A stretch of DNA of 64,000 nt from Gloeotrichia echinulata CP02 (GTDB taxonomy: Bacteria; Cyanobacteriota; Cyanobacteriia; Cyanobacteriales; Nostocaceae), in the NCBI GenBank assembly GCA_038087035.1, contig CP051187.1, positions 1,426,001 through 1,490,000 on the forward strand, written 5' to 3'. The notes beneath the pieces are model-generated. The model had not been told where the DNA came from. It ran no database searches and worked only from the letters and a program-made list of their open reading frames with translations. Below are positions 55,301 through 60,700 of the stretch, one piece after another (position 1 is the first letter of the stretch; each line of letters begins with the position of its first letter). The translations under genes and the position numbers were made by a program.

Positions 55301-57491
55301 TTATGGACCGACAGAAGCAAGCGTCTGTGCAACTGTGGCAAAATGCACCCCTTTCGACCCAAAAGTTACCATTGGTAGTCCCATTGCCAACGTCCAAGTT
55401 TACATTTTAGACTCCCAGTTACAGCCTGTGCCGATTGGTGTACCAGGAGAATTACATATCGCTGGCGTCGGGGTAGCCAGAGGCTATCTCAACCGACCAG
55501 AATTAACCCAAGAGAAATTTATCTCCAATCCCTTTGGTTCATCAAAATTGTATAAAACCGGGGATTTAGCTCGTTATTTAGCGGATGGGACGATTGAATA
55601 CCTGGGACGCATCGACAATCAAGTGAAGATTCGGGGTTTTCGGATAGAACTGGGTGAAATTGAAGCAGTTGCGAGCCAACATCCCTTAGTACAGGAGAGT
55701 GTCGTAGTAGCAAGAGAAGACATCCCTGGTGATAAACGTCTGGTGGCTTACTTAGTTCCAGCTCTCCAGGGTCAAGTTTTACCAGAACAGTTGGCGCAAT
55801 GGCAAGGCGAGTATGTTAGTGATTGGCAAAAACTCTATGAACAATCCTATAGCCAACAGCAAACCCCAACAGATGACCCCACCTTCAATATTAGTGGTTG
55901 GAACAGTAGTTATACTGGCAAAGCCATTCCCGATTCAGAAATGCGGGAGTGGGTTGAGAGTACGGTGAGCCGAATTTTGCTAGGGAAACCGCAGCGAGTG
56001 TTAGAAATTGGTTGCGGTAGTGGGTTATTGCTATTTCGCGTTGCTCCCCATTGTCAAGAATATTGGGGAGCGGATTATTCCTCAGCAACTATTCGCAATC
56101 TGGAGCAATTATGTGGGGAGATCCAGGGTCTAGAAAATGTCCGCTTGCTACACAAAACAGCAGATAACTTTGAAGGTATCCCCCAAGGAGCCTTTGATAC
56201 GGTGGTTGTGAACTCAGTAGTACAGTATTTTCCCAGTGTGGACTATCTGTTACAGGTTTTAGAAGGGGCAATGACAGCGATCGCCTCTCAAGGTAAGATA
56301 TTCCTGGGGGATGTCCGCAGTTTACCCTTGCTCTTGCCATACCATGCAGCCGTACAGTTAGCCCGCGCCGAGTCTGACAGAACCGTTGAACAATGGCAAC
56401 AGCAGGTACATCAGACTGTGGCCGCTGAAGAAGAACTGCTCATTGATCCCAGATTTTTCATTGCTCTGCAACAACGTTTTCCCCAGATTACTTGGGTGGA
56501 AATTCAGCCTAAGCGCGGTCATGCTCAAAATGAGTTAACCCAATTCCGCTATGATGTCACTCTGCATCTAGGTACTAATGTGGAGAAAACGGCAGTGCCT
56601 TGGCTAAATTGGCAACTTGACCAACTTTCGTGGACACAATTGCAAGATCAGCTAAAGTTGGGTCAGCTAGAATGGTTAGGAATCAGAGATGTACCTAATC
56701 AACGGCTACAACAGGCGCTGCAGATTTTAGGCTGGTTGGAAAATCCTCCTGGTGCTTCGACGGTGGGAGAACTGCGACAACGGTTAGCCGAACAGCCAAG
56801 GGTGGGGATAAATCCTGAGCAAATTTGGGAGATAGGAGAGGAATTAGGCTACACAGTCCACCTCAGTTGGTGGGAAAGTAGTCAGGATGGTTGCTTTGAT
56901 GTGGTATTCAGTCGTAACAGTTCAACGCCAGTGTCTGATATGCAATCATACCCAAGTTTTTGGGAGTATGAGACAATTACAGCTAAACCCTGGACTGACT
57001 ACACGAACAATCCCCTGTATGGTAAGTTAGTCCAGAAGCTTGTGCCGCAAGTGCGGGAATTTATCCAACAAAAGCTACCCAATTACATGGTTCCGCAAGC
57101 TTTTGTCCTGCTAAATGCTTTACCCCTAACCCCCAATGGTAAAGTAGACCGTCGCGCCCTCCCAATACCTGATACAGCTTCCAGAAATCTTTCCACTGGC
57201 TTTGTTTCTCCTTGCACTCCAATTGAAGCTCAAATGGCACAAATCTGGAGTGAAGTTTTGGGATTGGAACGCATTGGGGTTAAGGATAATTTCTTTACCT
57301 TGGGAGGACATTCTCTATTAGCGACTCAGGTGATCTCTCGTTCCCGCGATATTTTCTCGGTGGAATTGTCCTTACAAAATTTGCTGGAGTACCCAACTAT
57401 CGCCAATTTAGCCCAAATAATTGAGGTACTTGGGGTTAGTCAAATATCTATTACCGAAACCCCAGAAGATTACGAAGAGGGAGAATTATAG
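43317..57491 (+). CDS. Cyanopeptolin-type NRPS, second protein: four modules (X, Ahp precursor, Phe, N-Me-Tyr)
   Basis: 4724 residues: C-A-PCP, C-A-PCP, C-A-PCP, C-A(MT)-PCP. Core ATP sites (YTSGSTG-type) lie near 633, 1707, 2806 and 3861; carriers near 1028, 2135, 3195 and 4663; the N-methyltransferase (VLEIGCGSGLLL) near 4228, inside the fourth A domain. Pockets read DLAFSGAVA (no firm match; resembles the ApnC Hph/Hty domain), DVENAGVVT (the code of Ahp-forming modules), DAWTIGAVC (Phe-like) and DASTIAGVC (Tyr-like), each plus Lys. X-Ahp-Phe-NMeTyr is the canonical core of cyanopeptolins/micropeptins. The third C domain reads HHIVSDE, with Glu for the usual Gly. Several in-frame 24-bp repeats and two linker insertions are present. 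AAGGA precedes the ATG by 6 nt. The C-terminus is acidic (EDYEEGEL), a likely docking tail. Confidence 0.93.
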   Translation: MQNKNEELPLSYAQQRLWFLDQFDANSSLYNIPLALRLVGTLNRAALEQSLKEIIDRHEALRTNFITIDGQPAQIIQTEINWTVSVVDLQHLSTLVLSEVEVTEQESAAQQLAQKQSIQPFDLASESLVRATLVVLSETENLLLVCMHHIVSDGWSMGVFFQELAALYNAYSIGQRTPLEPLAIQYADFAIWQRELLQGDLLQSQLSYWQKQLKDAPALLSLPTDRPRPAVQTFVGAHQKFALSVELTQKLTKLSQEQGVTLFMTLLAAFDTLLYRYTGVADIVVGSPIANRNYGEIESLIGFFVNTLVMRTNLEGNPSFRELLTRVRLMAMDAYSHQDLPFEMLVEALQPERDLSYTPLFQVVFGLQNAPNSQVELTGLTVSPLIVESVTAKCDLTLAMENTGTSTTLSTGTGLVGVWEYNTDLFDTGTIERMASHFVTLLEGIVANPFERISQLPLLTEVEQQQLLVEWNDTQVDYPQDKCIHQLFEEQCLRTPDAVAVVFENQQLTYDELNCRANQLAHYLRSLGVGADVLVGICVERSLEMIVGILAIFKAGGAYVPLDPEYPQKRIQFMLKDSGTSVLLTQSFLLDQLPIAEQQNPYQVICLDQESFSSELTDNPNPQSTPNNLAYVIYTSGSTGRPKGVMIEHQALVNLSLAWCKTFQVQSQSRLLQFGSFSFDLSVAEIATTFISGACLYLPNIETLLPSQVLVDFLAAHKISHSFLSPSALSVLPQATLPDLQYLSVGGEASSAELVERWGTGRRFFNAYGPTESTVAATIAICQPNGRKPPIGRPIANAQIYILDEYLQLVPVGVPGELHIGGAGLARGYLNRPELTQEKFIPNPFDNSKFKIPYRNAKDVQNSKLYKTGDLARYLPDGNIEYLGRIDNQVKIRGFRIELGEIEAVLSQLGDVQASCVIVREDITGDKRLVAYIVPQKEVTPTVTELRQFLKAKLPEYMVPNAFVILDSLPLTPNGKIDHRALPTPDLHSELKHKYVAPRTPVEEILAQIWAQVLKVEQVGIEDNFFTSGGHSLLATQLVSQIRNIFQVELPLRELFAAPTIAELTLSIQHLQQQDLELTSPPILPRAENAELLLSFAQNRLWFLDQFEPNSSLYNIPIALRLVGTLNQAALEQSLQEIIHRHEALRTNLITVDGQPRQIIQTATNWTLSVVDLRHLSTLVLSEVEVTEQEIAAQQLVQQQALQPFDLEKQALVRATLVLLSVTEHLFLVCMHHIVSDGWSMGVFVQELATLYNAYSIGQPANLAPLPIQYADFAIWQRQWLVGDVLQNQLNYWQQQLKDAPALLSLPTDRPRPAVQTFAGAYHEFALSVELTKKLTKLSQEQGVTLFMMLLAAFDTLLYRYTEQSDILVGTPIANRNRSEIEGLIGFFVNTLVLRTDLSGNPSFAELLTRVRLMAMDAYAHQDLPFEMLVEVLQPERDLSHAPLFQVDFLLQNDPLSTVELTGLTVSPLPIESATAKFDLTLGMQNTGNGLVGVWEYNTDLFDHSTIERMKGHFVTMLEAIVANPQERIDQLPMLTAVEQQQLFVEWNDTQADYPEDKCIHQLFEEKVKFTPDAVAVIFENQQLTYGELNTQANQLAHHLQSLGVRPEVLVGIYLERSLSIIVTLLAILKAGGGYVPLDPDYPQQRLADISEDSQFSVLITQQKLLTSLPVQGVKVIVLDTESEMLTNQSQVNPVSEVKPENLACLLYTSGSTGKPKGVMLTHAALVNHSSAISEVFGLTSGDRVLQFASFSFDVAAEEIFPTWYKGATVVLRPTQMFPDFASFAQFIAQESLSVLNITPAYWHEWAVAVSQDNATVPPSLRLVAVGGDAVLPETVTIWRQVVGDRVNCLNVYGPTEASVTAIVHDLLHPQSETANSVLIGRPIANTQAYILDRHLQPVPVGVKGELHLCGVRLARGYLNRPELTEEKFIPNPFSPSSGAEILPNSQSPVPSSRLYKTGDLARYLPDGNIECFGRIDNQVKIRGFRIELGEIEAVLNQYIDVQTSCVIIREDTPGETCTERSRSTCTERSRSKYLVAYVVPHSEKIPTISELRQFLSRNLPLYMVPQAFVFLDSLPLTPNRKVDRRALPAPDLSSNRTDKYVPPRTPTEEMLAQIWAQVLKVEQVGIHDNFFEIGGHSLLATQLVSRIRSNFQVELPLRSLFAAATVAQLAHLIGQSQRQNLEITVPPILPRGENAELSLSFAQQRLWFLDQLQPNSSLYNIPLALRLTGFLEVAALEQSLEEIIHRHEALRTNFITINGQPTQIIQTVRNWKLSVIELQHLPRFEQETSAQELAITQAIQPFDLASGSLLRATLVVLSETEHILLICMHHIVSDEWSMGVFIQELATFYNAYAQGQPANAAPLPIQYADFAIWQRQWLVGEVLQSQLSYWKQQLKDAPALLSLPTDRPRPAVQKFVGAYQEFALSVELTQGLMQLSQQQGVTLFMTLLAGFDTLLYRYTGQSDILVGTPIANRNHSEIEGLIGFFVNTLVMRTDLSADPSFSSLLVRVREMALSAYAHQDLPFEMLVEALQPQRNLSHTPLFQVAFVFQNAPNSQVELTGLTVSPLVVESTTAKFDLTLAMENTGTGLVGVWEYNTDLFDSSTIERMASHFVTLLEGIVANPFERISQLPLLTAVEQQQLLIEWNDTQVDYPQDKCIHQLFEEQCLRTPDAVAVVFEEQQLTYDELNCRANQLAEYLRSLGVSADVLVGLCVERSLEMIVGLLAILKAGGAYVPLDPEYPQERLSFILEDAQVKVLLTQQSLLDKLQSHQAQVVCLDQVWEKIVQNNQDNPTSGVTAFHLANVIYTSGSTGKPKGVMVEHKGLCNLAQAQMQTFGLHSDSRVLQFASFSFDASIWEVVMALGSGATLYLGTKDSLLPGMPLIERLRNYCITHVTLPPSALAVLPTEELPALQTIIVGGEACSAELIKQWSVGRNFFNAYGPTEASVCATVAKCTDADQKISIGRPIANAQIYILDSHLQPVPVGVPGELHIGGAGLARGYFNRPELTQEKFIPNPFDNSKLYKTGDLARYLPDGNIEYLGRIDNQVKVRGFRIELGEIEAVLSQHEDVQISCVIVREDTPGETCTERSRSKQLVAYIVPQKDVTLTTSELRQFIGNKLPSYMIPQAFVILESLPITPNGKIDRRALPAPDLHSEIADKFVAPRNPIEEKLALIWTQVLRLEQVGIDDNFFELGGHSLLATQVISRLQEAFKISLPLRYIFESPTVAQLSEVISSQLETGSGLTVPAMAPVDRDRDIPLSWAQERLWFMNQLEGESSAYTIDFTMRLVGNLNVKALEQAFAAIAQRHEPLRTQFKIKDNKPVQAIAPSMTITLPVVDLQNETDPIKQVEQLVKEEVCKPFDLANGSVLRVKLWQVAPDEYVLLLAIHHIAADGWSIGILIGEVSAYYQAFAIGSSVELPELSIQYADFAVWQRQWLTNQVLERQLSYWKQQLTGAPPLLELPTDRPRPAIQTFRGGTERLQLDSQLTQQLKKLSQKSGSTLFMTLLASFVVLLSRYSRQTDLVVGSPIANRNRQEIEPLIGFFVNTLALRFDLSPEPSFEALLAQVRKVTQNAYEHQDLPFEMLVEELQLERNLDRNPLTQVVFALQNAPTAPWDFPGVRVEDMPSGLDSVRVDLELYLWEVPEGLGGFCSYNRDLFDGTTIARMMQNFVTLLGAIVDNPQQSVALLPLLTEGDRQLLKEWNDTQTDDPYHKCIHQLVEEQAQQTPDAVAVVCGNQQLTYAQLNNRANQLAHYLRSLGLETEQLVGICVERSPLMLVGILGILKAGGAYVPLDPEYPQERLSLMLEDSQVSLLLTQGTLIEKLPQHPAKPVFLDEIWQQIAQNSQENLRGIVTAANLANVIYTSGSTGKPKGVMVEHRGLCNLAQAQIQAFGLHSQSRVLQFASFSFDACISEILMSLGSGGTLYLGSKDSLMPGTPLIERLQDYGITHITLPPSALAVLPMVELTTLETIIVAGEACAVELIKQWSAGRNFFNGYGPTEASVCATVAKCTPFDPKVTIGSPIANVQVYILDSQLQPVPIGVPGELHIAGVGVARGYLNRPELTQEKFISNPFGSSKLYKTGDLARYLADGTIEYLGRIDNQVKIRGFRIELGEIEAVASQHPLVQESVVVAREDIPGDKRLVAYLVPALQGQVLPEQLAQWQGEYVSDWQKLYEQSYSQQQTPTDDPTFNISGWNSSYTGKAIPDSEMREWVESTVSRILLGKPQRVLEIGCGSGLLLFRVAPHCQEYWGADYSSATIRNLEQLCGEIQGLENVRLLHKTADNFEGIPQGAFDTVVVNSVVQYFPSVDYLLQVLEGAMTAIASQGKIFLGDVRSLPLLLPYHAAVQLARAESDRTVEQWQQQVHQTVAAEEELLIDPRFFIALQQRFPQITWVEIQPKRGHAQNELTQFRYDVTLHLGTNVEKTAVPWLNWQLDQLSWTQLQDQLKLGQLEWLGIRDVPNQRLQQALQILGWLENPPGASTVGELRQRLAEQPRVGINPEQIWEIGEELGYTVHLSWWESSQDGCFDVVFSRNSSTPVSDMQSYPSFWEYETITAKPWTDYTNNPLYGKLVQKLVPQVREFIQQKLPNYMVPQAFVLLNALPLTPNGKVDRRALPIPDTASRNLSTGFVSPCTPIEAQMAQIWSEVLGLERIGVKDNFFTLGGHSLLATQVISRSRDIFSVELSLQNLLEYPTIANLAQIIEVLGVSQISITETPEDYEEGEL
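43598..43621 (+). repeat. 24-bp repeat, in frame in NRPS
   Basis: Adds about LVLSEVEV between DLQHLST and TEQE of the first condensation domain. Same unit as at 46850, and read in a different frame from the units at 49365. Confidence 0.85.
44529..44552 (-). repeat. 24-bp repeat, in frame in NRPS (minus orientation)
   Basis: Encodes TSTTLSTG at the same position of the condensation domain as the copy at 41264. The identical site suggests that the module carrying it was duplicated or converted. Confidence 0.85.
46850..46873 (+). repeat. 24-bp repeat, in frame in NRPS
   Basis: Same unit, frame and protein position (LVLSEVEV in the condensation domain) as 43598-43621, one module later. Confidence 0.85.
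49365..49412 (+). repeat. Tandem pair of the 24-bp repeat, in frame in NRPS
   Basis: Two head-to-tail units (begin ACTTGTACTGAG, end AGCCGAAGT) encode TCTERSRS twice after EDTPGE, near the end of the Ahp-module adenylation domain. Confidence 0.9.
52566..52589 (+). repeat. 24-bp repeat, in frame in NRPS
   Basis: Encodes TCTERSRS between EDTPGE and KQLVAYIVPQ in the Phe-type adenylation domain. Repeat-free A domains have DTPGDKRLVAY-like sequence here. Confidence 0.9.
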
Positions 57492-57530
57492 AAAAATTTC
57501 CCCCCTTTCAAAGTAGGGGGGATTCTATAG
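57487..57530 (+). terminator. Hairpin spanning the stop codon of the four-module NRPS gene
   Basis: CCCCCC (57500-57505) pairs with GGGGGG (57516-57521), and ATAGAA/TTCTAT extends the stem on the outside so that the TAG stop lies in the stem. There is no clear U tract, so it may be a weak terminator or an mRNA-stabilising hairpin before the last NRPS gene. Confidence 0.45.
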
Positions 57531-57577
57531 TAATCATATTTGACTTATCAAAAAATATCAGTAAGTGAATTTGTTCT

Positions 57578-57707
57578 AAGTAAGTAGGCAGAAATAAACC
57601 AAACTATGTTAAGAAAAGTAAACAAGCCTGAAACTCTTACCAATGACCAATGACAAAGGACAAATGACGACCCTCGACCGTACGGTTTATTTGCGCTGAC
57701 CTACTTA
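57578..57707. repeat. AAGTAGGTCGGCG-family MITE-like element, copy 3
   Basis: About 130 bp in the 267-bp gap between the last two NRPS genes. Left end AAGTAAGTAGGCAGAAATAA, right end TTTGCGCTGACCTACTTA; the interior shares CTTACCAATGAC with copy 2. It separates the termination module gene from the rest of the line, and a fresh ribosome-binding site follows it. Confidence 0.65.
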
Positions 57708-57758
57708 TCCGCGCAATTTAAATCTGATTAAACAACAGCTTTGGGAGGCAATTGGTAA

Positions 57759-60700
57759 GTGAAAGTAGTAGAATTTTTGTCTTATTTAAATAGTTTAGAT
57801 ATCAAAGTTTGGCTGGAGGAGCAGAAGCTACACTATCAGGCTCCCAAGGGAGTAATGACATCAGAAATTAAGCAAGCAATCGGGACTAGAAAATCTGAAA
57901 TTCTCGCATTTTTAAAACAAGGTAAAACCCCTACTAATACTGCTGAATTAACGATTATTCCTGTTTCACGGGATGAAGATTTACCCCTATCTTTTGCCCA
58001 ACAGCGGCTCTGGTTTCTGCACCAGCTATCACCCGACAGTACTGCTTACAATCTGTTGGAGGCGCTGCGGCTAGAAGGTGCGCTAAATTTAGTGGCTCTG
58101 GAACAGAGTTTGACTGAACTGATTCGTCGTCACGAGGTCTTAAGAACTACTTTTCCAATGGTAGACGGAAAACCGATCCAGCGAATTGCTCCGCCCTCGA
58201 CAGTAACCTTGGAAATTGAGGATTTACAGGGGTTATCGACAGAAGAACAAACGGCGCAATTTCGACAGATGGCGATGGCTGCTGCATTAAAACCCTTCGA
58301 TTTGGCAGGAGAACCCCTAGTACAGTTTACGTTATTGAAACTGAGTCACTATTCGTATATACTACTGTTGAAGATGCACCACATTATCTACGATGGTTGG
58401 TCATTGAGCATTTTCTTCGGTGAATTATCTCAGTTATATGAAGCTTTCACTCAAGGTTTACCCTCCCCTCTAGCTGAATTACCGATTCAGTATGCGGATT
58501 TTGCAGTTTGGCAACGTCAGTGGCTCACAGGTGAAGTCCTAGATCGCCAACTGAATTACTGGCGAGAACAATTAGCAGGGTTAACTCCCATCTTGGAACT
58601 GTCAACGGATTATCCCCGTCCCCCAGTTCAGACTTTTCAAGGTGGGGTTGAGTGTTTTCAACTGGATCGCGACCTGACGCAACGCCTCAAGCAGTTGAGC
58701 CAGGAGTCAGACGCTACGCTGTTTATGACCCTACTGGCAGGTTTTTTGGTCTTAATTTCTCGTTATAGTGGTCAGTTGGATCTGGTGGTTGGCTCCCCCA
58801 TCGCCAACCGCAACAGCAAGAGTGTGGAGCGGCTCATGGGGTTTTTTGCTAATACCCTAGCATTAAGGGGTAATCTGTCTGGAAACCCCACTTTTCGAGA
58901 ATTCCACGAGCAAGTGCGACAAACAACGTTGTCAGCCTATGCTCACCAGGATTTCCCCTTTGAAATGTTGGTAGAAAAGTTGCAGATAGACCGTGATTTG
59001 AGTCGTAATCCCCTGGTACAGGTGCTGTTTTCTCTCCAGAATACTCCCCAATCTTCTAGCAATTTGTCAGGTTTAATTATCCAAAATATGCCCTTACCAC
59101 TTGATGTCAGGGCTAGATTTGACTTGGAAGTGAACTACTGGGAAATTCCAGGAGGTCTGGAGGGTGTTTGGTGCTATAACTCTGATTTATTTGATGCAAC
59201 TACAATTACTCGCATAGGGGAACATTTTCAAATTTTACTCCAAGCAATTGTGGCAAATCAAGAAATGCGAATTTCGGAATTGCCACTGTTAAGTGAAGCC
59301 CAGCGTCATCAATTGTTGGTGGAGTGGAATGATACTCAAGTAGATTATCCCCATGATTTGTGCATTCATCAGTTGTTTGAGGAGCAGGTAGAGCGCAACC
59401 CGGATGCTGTGGCGGTGGTATTTGAAGAGCAACAACTTACCTATGATGAGTTGAATTGTCGCGCTAATCAGTTGGCGCAATATTTACGTTCTTTGGGAGT
59501 GTCCGCAGATGTGTTGGTGGGTATTTGTGTAGAGCGTTCCTTGGAGATGGTTGTGGGACTTTTAGGAATTCTCAAAGCGGGTGGGGCTTATGTGCCCTTT
59601 GACCCAGATTATCCCCAAGAGCGTTTGAGTTTTATGCTCGCAGATACTCAGATAAAAGTGCTGTTAACACAACAGAATTTAGTTGAGAAATTACAAAAAC
59701 ATCAAGTAAAACTTGTTTGTTTGGATACTGACTCTCCCGTGATTGCTCAATGTAGTCAGGATAATGCGATCGCTACGCCTATCGCTGATGTACAAGCTAC
59801 TAACTTGGCTTATGTGATTTATACATCAGGATCTACAGGTCAGCCTAAAGGTGTGGAAGTTGTTCACCGTGGTGTTAATCGTCTGTTGTTTGGAGTAAAT
59901 TACGTTCATTTGGATGCAAACCAAAGATTTCTTCAGATAGCCCCAATTTCTTTTGATGCTTCCACATTCGAGATTTGGGGAGCTTTGTTGCATGGTGGAA
60001 AATGTGTTATTTTCCCAGAAAGTATTCCTACCGCTAAAACTCTGAGTGAGGAAATTCACAAACATGGCATTACTGTTTTATGGCTAACATCTGCTTTATT
60101 TAACTCTATAATTGATGATGACCCACAAGCATTATCAGGAATTAAACAGCTACTAATTGGTGGAGAAGCACTTTCACTTGCTCACGTTAATAGAGCTTAT
60201 GAAACTCTGCCATTTACGCAAATCATTAATGGATATGGTCCGACAGAAAGCACGACTTTTACTTGTTGTTATCCTATCCCTAGAAAACTTGAGACAACTA
60301 TAGAGTCAATCCCCATTGGTTCTCCCATTGCTAATACCCAAGTCTACATCTTAGACGAGTATTTGCAACCAGTTCCCGTAGGTGTACCAGGAGAGTTACA
60401 CATTGGTGGCGCAGGTTTAGCACGCGGCTATCTCAACCGACCAGAGTTAACCCAAGAGAAATTTATCCCCAACCCTTTTGATAATTCAAAATTATATAAA
60501 ACCGGGGACTTGGCACGCTATTTACCTGATGGGAATATAGAATACTTGGGACGCATCGATCATCAAGTTAAAATTCGTGGCTTCCGCATTGAATTAGGCG
60601 AAATTGAAGCCGTACTTAGTCAACATGAGGATGTGCAAATATCTTGCGTCATTGTCCGCGAAGATACCCCAGGTGAGACTTGTACTGAGCGTAGCCGAAG

